A stretch of 61,340 nucleotides of DNA from Planctomycetia bacterium (GTDB taxonomy: Bacteria; Planctomycetota; Planctomycetia; Gemmatales; Gemmataceae). Under the pieces are notes generated by a model. That model worked only from the letters and a program-made list of their open reading frames with translations. It did not search any database and was not told the origin of the DNA. Position numbers and translations under genes: made by a program. The stretch is taken from contig SYCV01000236.1 of NCBI GenBank assembly GCA_005786805.1, positions 1-61,340 on the forward strand, read 5' to 3'. Positions 8,583-18,188 of the stretch are shown here, piece after piece; the first letter of the stretch is position 1, and each line of letters begins with the position of its first letter.

Positions 8583-9998
8583 TTATCTGGCAGGTTCAAA
8601 AAACACATTGGGGCTTGCGCCAAACTTCGCGGGAAGCGGAATGTTTGACCAGGAGGAATCATCCCCAAGCCTGGCTTCCCATCGCCCATCCAACGAAAGC
8701 ACGGTCATACCGTAAAGATTTATCCTGGAGAGTTGATGGTCCCCGGATTCTTTTTCATTGACCCGGATAACAAGAAGATTCGCATCATCCTTGTTGATGA
8801 AATCCGACTTGATTCCAAAAGAAGATCCTCCATCTGGCTTGGTTGAAACAGCAAGCTCATTTCCATTCATCCATGCCTTTATTGACCCGGAAGATTGAAG
8901 CACCAAGTGAACACCAGTCTGGGGTATCCATGATGCAGGGATTCGAACACAGCAACGGTACCACTGGGTTTTTTCCTGCTTAAGCAATGAAACCGAATCA
9001 GGCGAGGGAGGCATAGCGATTGTATTCCAATGTTTTCGCAATGAATCAGCATCAACCTTTTTGATACCAGCCAAGGTTTGGACATCTTTGATTTTCCGGG
9101 AATCATTCTTAAATTCAAAAGGCTTGCCTCCAAGTATCTGATCGCTGGTGATGGTGGGGCATACAAATCTCTCGACATGGGAAATCACAAGGTCATGGCC
9201 TGTGAAATGATCGACAAAAGGCCATTGCCTGGGATTGTACATGCTGTCAGTCATATCCCGCATGAGAGCAACATTCTTTCCATTGCGCACCAACTGCCTT
9301 AGACCAAAGGGCCTTCCCAAGACACACATATTCGTGTGCACACCGAGCAGGACAATATTCTTGATGCCCTTTTGTTCCAGAATATTCCAGACTTCATCAC
9401 CCTTGTCGCTGATGTAATCCTTTGAAGGGTCTATCTCAATGAGTGGAGATTGGGCTTTCCATGGCATGCCGGGGTTGCGGCCAATGCCTTTCAACTTCGC
9501 CGCCCAGACCTTGTGCTCTTCCGGGTCATCATCCTCGCCACCATCGGATTGATCGATTGGATAAAATGCTTTTTCCTCCTGGGGAATACGCGAACACCAG
9601 GATTCTATTCCTTGGGGCAAATTCTTGGCTCTGGGCGATTTGGCAGCCCTTAGTCTTGCAGGATGGTCCTTGTAGGTTTCCATGCAGTCACTTGGGGAAT
9701 GAATGATCAATGAACCCTGTTTCCGGGCTGTGATCAAAACCTTGTTAAGCGTTGGCGCGAATTCTTCCAGCCTGCGAACCGCATTGATGCTGTGATGGTA
9801 ATCCCAGACATCACAAACGATGAAGGCGGTCTCTTCAACTTTCCAAGATCGCTTTATAATGGAGCGCTCCGGTTTTTGACCTGCCTCCAAATTCTCTTTT
9901 TGTTGCCTGAGGGAAAGAGAATAATCCGCAGCCTGAATGCTTCCCGCAAGCGTGAATGAAAACAAAACAATGGAGGGGAGATATTCGTGAAAATGCAT
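8583..9998 (-). CDS. Secreted isochorismatase-like cysteine hydrolase with beta-sandwich tail
   Basis: A 471-aa exported protein (signal peptide, cleavage near SIQAAD). The N-terminal two thirds are an isochorismatase-like hydrolase: the catalytic Asp is in FIVCDVWD and the catalytic Cys in GVHTNMCVLGRP, followed by the typical V-A-L-M-R-D-M-T-D strand and turn. The last 150 residues form a beta-rich module (YRCCVRIPASW, IKAWMNGNELA, NLLVIRVNEKES) like the galactose-binding/sugar-hydrolase accessory domains, which would bind a ligand or surface. Exported hydrolases of this type are common in planctomycetes and their substrates are unknown. The start is supported by AGGA 9 nt upstream. Confidence 0.85.
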   Translation of the reverse strand: MHFHEYLPSIVLFSFTLAGSIQAADYSLSLRQQKENLEAGQKPERSIIKRSWKVEETAFIVCDVWDYHHSINAVRRLEEFAPTLNKVLITARKQGSLIIHSPSDCMETYKDHPARLRAAKSPRAKNLPQGIESWCSRIPQEEKAFYPIDQSDGGEDDDPEEHKVWAAKLKGIGRNPGMPWKAQSPLIEIDPSKDYISDKGDEVWNILEQKGIKNIVLLGVHTNMCVLGRPFGLRQLVRNGKNVALMRDMTDSMYNPRQWPFVDHFTGHDLVISHVERFVCPTITSDQILGGKPFEFKNDSRKIKDVQTLAGIKKVDADSLRKHWNTIAMPPSPDSVSLLKQEKTQWYRCCVRIPASWIPQTGVHLVLQSSGSIKAWMNGNELAVSTKPDGGSSFGIKSDFINKDDANLLVIRVNEKESGDHQLSRINLYGMTVLSLDGRWEARLGDDSSWSNIPLPAKFGASPNVFFEPAR

Positions 9999-10086
9999 TT
10001 GACAATTCCTGCATGGCCAGATGAAAAGATAATACCAGTTTAATTGATCTTATCGCAGGGGCAATGAAGAAGCGCTCTCTTTTTGA

Positions 10087-11892
10087 TCAATCAGAATTCG
10101 TGTTGAACCAGCGTTTTCCCAGGATTTTGGCCTCCATGGTCGCGGGCACATCCGGGTATGTTTTCTCAATCTGCCTGAGCGCTTCCCCAAGTTGTGTCAA
10201 CAATGCGGAATTTGCATTTTTGAAGGATGGAGATTCAGGGTTTATTGATCCCGCCTTGCCATTTAAGACAGAGTCCAGTTTTTTGATTGTTTCAAGTTTT
10301 AGCCTGGCCTGCTTTTCCATCACCACCTTCTTGCTCTTGTCAACCTTGGGAAGGATGCTCCGGGCCTTATTGGCAAGAGCTGTGTTTTTGTAATTAAGCG
10401 TGATCCTTTCAAGCTGGATGAAGGCCTGCAGGGGATCGGATTCAACAAGCTGAATTGCATCTTCCAAGGAAGCAGTCGCCCCTTCGCACAGGGTATCCAC
10501 CATAAGTTTTGCCTCCTCAGCTACTTCTTTTTGCGGATTGGAAAGCAATGCCATGGCTTTTGGGAGCACTTGGCTTGGTGGAGTACCCATCCCCAGGGAA
10601 TCCACCAAGGGAAGAATCAATTTTGTATAGGAGTCCCTGGTTGATTTTTCAGAAAGTTTTTCCACAAGCGACTGTCCCACAAGGTATCGAAGTGGCTTTT
10701 CGATGGAAGTGGCTTCACCACGGTAAACAGCATTGCCCCCGTAATCAAAAAGAATCGCATGGGGCGGGATAAATGATTCTGAAACCTTGAAATTAAAGGC
10801 AGCTTTGGAGAACAAAGGGAGGGTAAGGCTTGAGGTGCTCCAATCTTTCAAAAGATTCTCTTCTTTGGAGGAGTTGGTACCAGAAACAAAAGTAACCAGT
10901 CCAAAATCTGAAAGTTCTTTATGCCAGCTTTGGACCTTGAGAACCTGGGCAAGGTCTTCACCACTACCCGCCCTATGTAAAATTGCCGCAACAACTTTGT
11001 TCTTAAGGGATTTCAGACTTAAGGCGGAACCACCAATTTGATCACCAAGGCGAATTCCCTCGATGTTTATATCAAGATTAAAAGTTGAAGTTGAAGGAAT
11101 TGGCGAGACAACACTTTTGCTTTTTGCAAGGATCGGCTTTGTCGCCTTGCCCCAAAGATTTTCCATGAGGGTGAAGCCCGCCTTGTCATGTTTCTTCAGA
11201 TCCTCGCGGGTGTGTGGAAAATAATCTATGCGATTCAAATAGGCGCAACTAATTTCCGCAAAGTATTCATGTTCATTGGTCGCAGCATAGGAAGTCCGAT
11301 CATAAAGGTTCCTTTCCATCGCCAGTTTGTAAGCCTGTTTTATCGTGGGATTTTCATAACCAATAAGCTGATAGTGAACCGCGTGAGCCATCTCGTGGAG
11401 CAACACACAACGCTTGGTGTCAAAATCAGGTTGATGCTCCTTGGTGAGTGATTTCATTTGCAGGACAACTACAGAATTCGCCTTTAGCGGATGAGTGCCC
11501 TCCTCAAGCAACTGCCTTTGGGTGCCACCATAATAAACCGCGAGGGCGTTACCCTGTCTTCCGTTGCCCATGGCTAATTTTTGATCCCACTCAACCCAGA
11601 TAAGAATGTTCCTTAAAAGTGCGAGAGGTTTTGGCGAGAGAACCCCGGAAATCATTTTGAGTTCCATTTCAAGCACTTCAAGGGGTTTAATCTTGAACAT
11701 TTCAGAGTTCCTAGGATCAAGAACCTTGTCGTGCACCAAAAGGGTAAAACCATCAATCTTCATGGTCTTGTACCCGGGAATGGAATCGGGTTTCACCAGG
11801 GCTTTCTTGGTTCCTGCAGGTTGCGCCTTCAGATCCAGGGATAAGGCCAGGGATAAAAATAAAAGAATAAAAATGGCGTATGATTTTCTCAT
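10087..11892 (-). CDS. Secreted zincin metallopeptidase fused to thioredoxin-like domain
   Basis: A 601-aa exported protein counted from the ATG at 11892, where a clear signal peptide starts (MRKSYAIFILLFLSLALS); the upstream start at 11931 adds 13 residues of non-signal sequence. The first half is a zincin: HEMAH at 166-170 gives two zinc ligands and the catalytic Glu, and NEHEYFAEISCAYL near 215 offers the third ligand. Residues about 290-425 resemble a TlpA/AhpC-type thioredoxin fold (LKNKVVAAILHRA, PPHAILFDYGGNAVYRG), but the CxxC is absent. A helical tail follows. The protein is likely periplasmic. The protease call is family inference and no substrate is suggested. Confidence 0.75.
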   Translation of the reverse strand: MRKSYAIFILLFLSLALSLDLKAQPAGTKKALVKPDSIPGYKTMKIDGFTLLVHDKVLDPRNSEMFKIKPLEVLEMELKMISGVLSPKPLALLRNILIWVEWDQKLAMGNGRQGNALAVYYGGTQRQLLEEGTHPLKANSVVVLQMKSLTKEHQPDFDTKRCVLLHEMAHAVHYQLIGYENPTIKQAYKLAMERNLYDRTSYAATNEHEYFAEISCAYLNRIDYFPHTREDLKKHDKAGFTLMENLWGKATKPILAKSKSVVSPIPSTSTFNLDINIEGIRLGDQIGGSALSLKSLKNKVVAAILHRAGSGEDLAQVLKVQSWHKELSDFGLVTFVSGTNSSKEENLLKDWSTSSLTLPLFSKAAFNFKVSESFIPPHAILFDYGGNAVYRGEATSIEKPLRYLVGQSLVEKLSEKSTRDSYTKLILPLVDSLGMGTPPSQVLPKAMALLSNPQKEVAEEAKLMVDTLCEGATASLEDAIQLVESDPLQAFIQLERITLNYKNTALANKARSILPKVDKSKKVVMEKQARLKLETIKKLDSVLNGKAGSINPESPSFKNANSALLTQLGEALRQIEKTYPDVPATMEAKILGKRWFNTNSD

Positions 11893-11993
11893 GGTAAGCT
11901 CAGGGGCCAAATTAAAACCAACCCCATCCATGTTAGACTAAATATCCTCAGGTGTGAAGTAATAACCACGCTAGGATTGATGTGTGAAATTAA

Positions 11994-12021
11994 AAAGGAT
12001 GCCCATATGAAGGCATCCTTT
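11994..12021 (-). terminator. Rho-independent terminator of the decahaem cytochrome
   Basis: Reading leftward from the cytochrome stop, AAAGGATGCC and GGCATCCTTT form a 10-bp stem with an 8-nt loop, followed by TTAA. It lies 25 bp after the stop codon. Confidence 0.75.
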
Positions 12022-12046
12022 AAAAGGTTGAGATTTGAAAGAAGGG

Positions 12047-15000
12047 CTATTTCTTTTTAGGAGACGCAGCTTCACGAGTGTAGCCTTCCCACATTGGATC
12101 ATTGCTGACTTTCCAGATCTTTCCATTATGCATGTAAAGTTTCTGGGTTTCCTCCTTGGTGAAGGGTCGGGCCCCTATTCGCCCGAAAACAGATAGCTGG
12201 TTGCCACTCTCATCAACCGCCCTGTCACGATCCATGCCCTTGCTGATGGTAAGGGCATGCCCGCCGATGGGCAGCTTGAAGGTAGCGATCAATTCAGGGG
12301 TGGGCTTGGGACTGAATCCCCCGCTGCCTGGTGAATCAGGTGTCGTTAGCTGCAGGATTCGCATGCCATTTTTTCCATCCGCCAGGTACGCGAATTCACT
12401 GGTGTAGGTGATGCCAAGTTTGACATCATGCGTGTCATTGATCTCGCCATTGGCATTGAAAACCTGGTCCACCTTGGGTTTCTCGGGATTCTGGATGTCA
12501 AGGATGACCAGGCCAAGTTTACCCGCGGCAAGGTAGGCGTAGGTTCGCGCAAGGTAGATGCTATGCACATCCGGAATGTTGATCTGGCTGACGGGTTTAG
12601 GGTTCGCCAGATCCGTGACATCCAGCACTTTCACACCCTCCTCATCCGCGACAAATGCATATCGGAACTGGACCGCGACCGCCTTTGGCTTCTTGAGCCA
12701 TTTTTTGTCAATGACCGAGGTGATCACAGGCTTGGTGGAGTCCTCGCATGAGATCACAACCAACCCCTTGTCGCAGGTGACATAAACATAATTACCAACA
12801 GTGATCACATGGCTGGCCCCCGCGAGAATATTGTCGGGGTTGAATGTCCAGGCACGCTTGATGAAGTTGTTTAACGGATCGCCATCGAGCAATGTTCCCG
12901 CACCGACAGCCACCAGGCCCTCGTATTTATCGGTGAAGAAAATGAGGCCATAAATCCCTGCGATTCGTGGTTCATCATTTTCAGCAAAGTGCTTCCGTGT
13001 TGGATCAGGGGCGATGGTTGAAGGGGCTGCAACGCATGTCGCGTATTTGCTGCGGATATAAAACTTCTGGCCCAACGGGGAAACCGGAGCTGTTGACATA
13101 CGCTCGGAAAAACCCTTGTGGTCGATGAAAGCTATGTCAAAGATCCTGAAACCCGCCTCGCCACACGCGGCATAAAGATACTCACCACGATGCTGGATGC
13201 TTTGGATCTCAGACTTCATGAACGGATGAAACAAGGGATCACTGATATCGCGGCCCACATGTTCATGCGCCCTTTTCAGCATGCCTTTGTTCTTGCCCAC
13301 ATGCTCCTTGAAGAAATCAGGGTAGGCAAGCCTGTGCAGGTAACTGCCAATCACCGCCTGTGGTTCATCGCGTTCCGTGGAGACAACACTCCAAAGCCCA
13401 TGACTGCCTGCGCCAACCCAGGCGTAACGGCCTATGAAATTCAGGTAATTTGTCCCCTGCATTGAAAGCTGGGTGATCAAGGCGTTGTTGTTGTCATCCT
13501 TGGAAAGATGGCAATCCGCGCATTGCTTGGTCGCCTTGCTGCTGAAAGTATGGGGCACATTGGTGCTGAACGCGATTCCACTAAGGCCCTCGCCGGAGTG
13601 AGTCTGCTGTTGCTGGTATATCGACTCGCGGTTTTGATTGTAGGAGGTCACATGGATCGCACAAGATGACCTTGATGGGTTGATCTTGTTGTTGGTGACA
13701 TTACCATCCCGAGCAAGCATGAAAACATCATCGCGAAGGGTCTGCCAGTTGTAGGAACTATAATTCCTCGTGACATCACCCTCGTTATGAAGTTGGGGCA
13801 TCTTGCTATTGGCCTTCTGGGGAATATGGCAACCATAGCAACTAGGGTTCCAGGATGAATGGCAAGAGATGCATGACATGGTTTTATTGGAATGCGCGCA
13901 GCCTGAATCATCATGCGCGTCAACTCCCTTCACATTACCCCAGACTATCTTGTCGCCCTCATGACGAACAGTCTTTGCGATGGCGGACTTGGCATTGAAA
14001 TGCTCGCTGGAGGGATTGATTGTGTCCCGGGTCTGCACGATTTCCCAAATCAAGTCATTCTCAACCATGCTGCGCTGGTAAAGCTTATCGCCCCTGCGTT
14101 CAAATCGGGGTTTCCCCGATGGTGTTCTCAAGGAGGTGAGGTCCCTGCCATAAAGTGGGTTCTTTGTGTCCTCAGGTTTCACATCCGGGTTTGAAGTATA
14201 GGATGCAGGCCCCGAGGTACGAAGCTTAGCGATGTCCGTTGAAGTGCCATGGCAATCGATGCACGCTATCTCGATCGCACCCCTGACCTCCATTTGCAAC
14301 CTGCTATTGCCATGCATATCCTGGATGAAATGACAATCAACGCAATGCATACCTTTTTCAACATGGATATCCACCAAGTGCATGGGTATACCCGCGCGTT
14401 GGTGGGCCTCGATGTTCTTGATTTCGGCTGGACTTATCGGTTTTTTCGAGGGATCGGTGGGTTCCTTGTAACGGCTGTGCAATTCCTTGACTATATCCAC
14501 GCCCTTTTTCATGTTTGCTGAGGAGAGATCTTTGACAGGATCACCATTGTAATCAAGGATGGTGCCTTTTTGATCTCTTCGGAAAACCGCCCTGAAGACC
14601 CAGCCATGGCTATGAAAATCCCCAAACTGACTGTGCTTGGTCTGTGTGTTGAGATCCGTGACATTGTTGAGAAATTCCGGATCAGACCAGTTACCCCTGG
14701 CACCTGCCTCCTCGGGATTCGCCATCTGGGCCCGGATGAATTCCTCACTGCTGGGATACCTTTGCTTTTTGGGATACATCAACTCGGCATCAGATTCCAA
14801 ATCCCACCACATGTATCCGATGAAGCTATTCATAACAGTGGTGCCAGGATGCACATGGCAGGTCATACATTGGCTGGTGGGAATGGAGTTACCCTTGGCA
14901 AAACGATGCTGGATTGGGTGGCCTGCCTCATTCTTGGGTATGGTGGGATCCGGTTTTATACCATCGAATTCCTTGTCGGTGGCGAATCCTTTGTTCCCAA

Positions 15001-16090
15001 ATTTCGCATATGGCCCGGAGTGTATCGGGGAGCGATCATTGGCGTAAATGACATGGCAACCAGTGCAACCACTGTTTCGAAAATCACCAGCTTGATCATT
15101 GGTGCCCAGGAAATTTAGAGTCGGGTCAAAAAGTCTAGTTTTGTTAAGACTGACAAAAACAGGATCAGTGCGATTTTCGGTACCCAGACCGCGATTACTC
15201 AGGCGTGAGAGAAAAGGCCTGCCGGTATCCTCAAAAATTTCTGGGATTCCAACTTCAGATCGGATTTTGCCCCCTCGCTCAAAAATACGAAGGATGTTTC
15301 CGGGTTGGGTCATTTCATACCTTGGAAGCGGATCAAGGTAGGGAATAACTCCCCTGGTTTTTTCAAATTCCGTCGGAGGCGGGTTTGTCTGGATACGCAA
15401 CGGGGTACCGTTCATGCTGTAAAGCTCACCATGACGGGGAACCTTGTACGGAATGGAACCATTGTTGTATAAAGCCGCTCCCCAAAGCATGCATCCATGG
15501 GTCATCATGCTTTTTCGAACCTGAGTAACAATGTTGGAATGGCAATTAACGGTTCCACAACTGATATGGCTCACCCTTGAATCACCGGGATTCACAAAGC
15601 GGATGTAATCGGGAGATTCTTGGTTAAGAAGCGTATAACTGCGAACCGGGTTGGCCGAGTTACGCCATGCGCCAGGTTTCTTGGCGGGAGGCGCAGCCGG
15701 GCAACTCCTTGGAGTATTTGCTGGCCTTTCAGGATAGCCCGGACCATCAACGCTTCTGGTGTGATTCGGATTACCACCATGGCAATCGGTGCATCCTATT
15801 CTCACTGTCGGCTTGCAATGGGGGTCTTTTGAATTTTCATGGCAGGAAATGCAATTATCGGACTTAGCCTTGATTTCCTCATCTGATTGTTTGTTAAGGT
15901 CCAATCCCTCCAATTCGGGAGGCAATGGGAAAGGGACATTGGAAGGCGCGACTATGGGGACAATCGGTGGAGCTGCAGCCAAAGGCATTGAACTGCGAAA
16001 CAGCCCGCCCAATCCAAAAAAAACACCCAAGCCAAGGCCAAGAAATACAAGGGTGCTGATAATTTTATCACGAGAAACATACACAGACAT
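12047..16090 (-). CDS. Decahaem c-type cytochrome with LVIVD beta-propeller
   Basis: A 1347-aa exported cytochrome. I chose the ATG at 16090 because AGGAGG lies 9 nt upstream; the longer form from 16147 lacks this. Residues about 10-30 are a hydrophobic export signal or anchor. Ten haem sites are visible: CISCH (C80), CTDCH (C100), a CX4CH variant CGTVNCH, then CTGCH, CMTCH, CVDCH, CIDCH, CISCH, CYGCH and CADCH. From about residue 970 the haems stop and LVIVD-type repeats follow (AGFRIFDIA, GLVVISCED, GVKVLDVTD, LGLVILDIQ, NGMRILQLT), predicting a surface beta-propeller. The gene lies 131 bp downstream of a beta-barrel gene. Together they suggest electron transfer across the outer membrane; this is inference. 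Confidence 0.9.
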   Translation of the reverse strand: MSVYVSRDKIISTLVFLGLGLGVFFGLGGLFRSSMPLAAAPPIVPIVAPSNVPFPLPPELEGLDLNKQSDEEIKAKSDNCISCHENSKDPHCKPTVRIGCTDCHGGNPNHTRSVDGPGYPERPANTPRSCPAAPPAKKPGAWRNSANPVRSYTLLNQESPDYIRFVNPGDSRVSHISCGTVNCHSNIVTQVRKSMMTHGCMLWGAALYNNGSIPYKVPRHGELYSMNGTPLRIQTNPPPTEFEKTRGVIPYLDPLPRYEMTQPGNILRIFERGGKIRSEVGIPEIFEDTGRPFLSRLSNRGLGTENRTDPVFVSLNKTRLFDPTLNFLGTNDQAGDFRNSGCTGCHVIYANDRSPIHSGPYAKFGNKGFATDKEFDGIKPDPTIPKNEAGHPIQHRFAKGNSIPTSQCMTCHVHPGTTVMNSFIGYMWWDLESDAELMYPKKQRYPSSEEFIRAQMANPEEAGARGNWSDPEFLNNVTDLNTQTKHSQFGDFHSHGWVFRAVFRRDQKGTILDYNGDPVKDLSSANMKKGVDIVKELHSRYKEPTDPSKKPISPAEIKNIEAHQRAGIPMHLVDIHVEKGMHCVDCHFIQDMHGNSRLQMEVRGAIEIACIDCHGTSTDIAKLRTSGPASYTSNPDVKPEDTKNPLYGRDLTSLRTPSGKPRFERRGDKLYQRSMVENDLIWEIVQTRDTINPSSEHFNAKSAIAKTVRHEGDKIVWGNVKGVDAHDDSGCAHSNKTMSCISCHSSWNPSCYGCHIPQKANSKMPQLHNEGDVTRNYSSYNWQTLRDDVFMLARDGNVTNNKINPSRSSCAIHVTSYNQNRESIYQQQQTHSGEGLSGIAFSTNVPHTFSSKATKQCADCHLSKDDNNNALITQLSMQGTNYLNFIGRYAWVGAGSHGLWSVVSTERDEPQAVIGSYLHRLAYPDFFKEHVGKNKGMLKRAHEHVGRDISDPLFHPFMKSEIQSIQHRGEYLYAACGEAGFRIFDIAFIDHKGFSERMSTAPVSPLGQKFYIRSKYATCVAAPSTIAPDPTRKHFAENDEPRIAGIYGLIFFTDKYEGLVAVGAGTLLDGDPLNNFIKRAWTFNPDNILAGASHVITVGNYVYVTCDKGLVVISCEDSTKPVITSVIDKKWLKKPKAVAVQFRYAFVADEEGVKVLDVTDLANPKPVSQINIPDVHSIYLARTYAYLAAGKLGLVILDIQNPEKPKVDQVFNANGEINDTHDVKLGITYTSEFAYLADGKNGMRILQLTTPDSPGSGGFSPKPTPELIATFKLPIGGHALTISKGMDRDRAVDESGNQLSVFGRIGARPFTKEETQKLYMHNGKIWKVSNDPMWEGYTREAASPKKK

Positions 16091-16220
16091 GGCTATGCGC
16101 CTCCTGCACTTAAGCCACGAAAAATACCAATGCGTAAGAATACGCATTGGTCTTTAATAAACTTTTTGGCTAAATGAGGTCAAGACGGGTAAAGGGCAAA
16201 GCAAGTTGGCAAAACAAAAC

Positions 16221-18188
16221 TTAGTAAGTAAGGGTAAGCTGGGCAAAACCGGCCACCAAAGGATCAACTGTTCCAAAAGGATTATTATATAATGCTTTAA
16301 AACCTGAACCGGGAATCAGAGTGGAAACACCCACAGTCATAATGGCATTATTATTCAAAAACGGCCTGTATTCAAAACCAGAACTCAAGTCATTTCCAAT
16401 AAAGTTATTGATACCGCCAGCAAACACATACTGCTCGATCACAGCACTACTTTCAAACCATAAAAAATTACAGTTATTGATCATTTTCAACTTGGGATTA
16501 ATATCCAGGTCAAAACCAAGGTTATAAAGAAGCAAGCCTGGGTTTACGAAATTCGCCTGCCCTTGGATTCTGCTACTTCGCAAGTCAGGAATAAGGCTGC
16601 CGCCATTCACCAGGTTCACGCCAAACAACTTCACGGATTGTCTTTGCCAATAACTGAATGGCCCACCCGCGAAATTGGAATTCTCAAAGATGGTGTCAAA
16701 ACCCGAGGCATGGCTGTTTGTTATATCCCTGTCACCCGAAGACCAGAAAAAGGAAGTCCTGAACCTCGCGTAATCCCGGTCATAGGAAAGTTCACAAGCA
16801 GCCATCGCTGCCCGGATATCCTGAGCCTGTCCAGCAAGGGGATTATAGGCATCGTACCCCATCACATAATACATCTGGTGGGAGACATTGAACCTTTCAA
16901 TATGGCCATCGCCCGCCCAGCCAAAATATACCGCGTCAATGTTATGGGGTGTGAAAACACCCACAGGATCAGGACGAACAAGAAAACTATTTCGATCAAA
17001 AAGAAGATCCGCTGAATCGTGATAGTAGTTGGTGCTAACCTGTGCGGTGTATCCCGGCCAGATAAAATCCTGCCTGTAGTAATTGGCGAAAACAAGATTG
17101 GTTTGCCGGTCGCGGAAAGTGTTCAAACCGCTATTGGTATCTTTTTCAGCCTGTCTGAAATAAGCAAGGTTAAACTGGTCACGGTTATCATTTCGTGTGC
17201 CAAATATACGCACAGCACGGTTGATATCATTGAAAAGAAACCCGCGGAAATCCGCGTTGAATGGCTGGGAACCCACCCTTGTTGACATGAAATCATAATA
17301 GGCGCTGAGATCCACCAGCTTGGTCTCAGCAAACCATTCCTGGAGGGCCAGGTAATCCCTGTCACGCTGGGTTCTTTTTAAGACATTAGGATTCACCACC
17401 GCAAGCTCATTGACATTCAATGTGTTTACATTCAAGATAGGATTTACCTTTAAACGCCAGTCAACCGGCTTGTATGCCGCATCTCCATGGAAAAGATCAA
17501 ATGCAAATGAAACAAATGTCTGGTTTGCAAGTTGATTGGGATTTCCAAAAAATTGTTCCTGAAACGGCCTGGCAGTGCTTTCAAAAGGGGTCGTTCCGAT
17601 TGGACTTTGTATTGCCTGGGTTAGTTGAGTAACCGAACCGGTGAAATTAAAAAAAGTATGCTGGCCATAAACTGGAAAATCGCCTTTCAACACATTTTGA
17701 TTGTAAGGATCCCACCAATGGCCGAGCTGAAATGGATAATCCTTTACAGGAGGATGGCCAAGCCCATACCTATCCAAGGCGGGAAATCCCAGACGCCAGC
17801 GGTCAGGCATTGGTATGTAATCATTATCGCCAACAATATCTGTAAGTATGGACGACTTCCCAGTAAAACCAAGAGGTGGAAGAACCGGCGTGGAAACAAT
17901 TTCTTCAATGGTTGGGGGTTTTTCCAATGAGGGCGGGGTCACAAGAGGCCTATCCAATGGCTTGGAACTATCGGCAGGCCTGGATGGCTCGAATGGTTTA
18001 TCGGGAGATTTAAAATCCGGGGCCGGGATCAAATTAGGCAAAGCTGAGGGAATCTCTTCATTCTTTACATTACTTTTTTCAGCCTGACTGGTAAGCGTTG
18101 ATTTTATTGGTTCTTCGGAGAAAACGCTTTCGGGTGTCCACCCTGCTCCGCATAGTGCAAGAGCCCAAAGGATGCTTCGCAACCTCAT
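16221..18188 (-). CDS. Predicted outer-membrane beta-barrel (porin-like), partner of the decahaem cytochrome
   Basis: A 655-aa protein with a signal peptide (MRLRSILWALALCGAG), a Pro-rich linker of about 60 residues, and then a body of alternating amphipathic strands rich in Tyr, Phe, Asn and Asp (FVSFAFDLFHG, NLVFANYYRQDF, YARFRTSFFWSSGDRD). It ends in aromatic TLTY, as outer-membrane barrels do. Length is similar to MtrB/PioB porins that sheath multihaem cytochromes, but I see no CXXC typical of MtrB, so homology is not claimed. GAGGT lies 7 nt upstream of the ATG. It precedes the decahaem cytochrome by 131 bp on the same strand, which is the basis for proposing a porin-cytochrome conduit. 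A substrate porin is the alternative. Confidence 0.7.
   Translation of the reverse strand: MRLRSILWALALCGAGWTPESVFSEEPIKSTLTSQAEKSNVKNEEIPSALPNLIPAPDFKSPDKPFEPSRPADSSKPLDRPLVTPPSLEKPPTIEEIVSTPVLPPLGFTGKSSILTDIVGDNDYIPMPDRWRLGFPALDRYGLGHPPVKDYPFQLGHWWDPYNQNVLKGDFPVYGQHTFFNFTGSVTQLTQAIQSPIGTTPFESTARPFQEQFFGNPNQLANQTFVSFAFDLFHGDAAYKPVDWRLKVNPILNVNTLNVNELAVVNPNVLKRTQRDRDYLALQEWFAETKLVDLSAYYDFMSTRVGSQPFNADFRGFLFNDINRAVRIFGTRNDNRDQFNLAYFRQAEKDTNSGLNTFRDRQTNLVFANYYRQDFIWPGYTAQVSTNYYHDSADLLFDRNSFLVRPDPVGVFTPHNIDAVYFGWAGDGHIERFNVSHQMYYVMGYDAYNPLAGQAQDIRAAMAACELSYDRDYARFRTSFFWSSGDRDITNSHASGFDTIFENSNFAGGPFSYWQRQSVKLFGVNLVNGGSLIPDLRSSRIQGQANFVNPGLLLYNLGFDLDINPKLKMINNCNFLWFESSAVIEQYVFAGGINNFIGNDLSSGFEYRPFLNNNAIMTVGVSTLIPGSGFKALYNNPFGTVDPLVAGFAQLTLTY

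Noticed and set aside
12047-16147. Longer start of the decahaem cytochrome at 16147
   Set aside because: AGGAGG with ideal spacing stands before the ATG at 16090, and the added residues show no signal.
12047-18188. Homology of the barrel to MtrB
   Set aside because: The N-terminal CXXC of MtrB is absent; only the size, the end residue and the context agree, so I keep a functional hypothesis without claiming homology.
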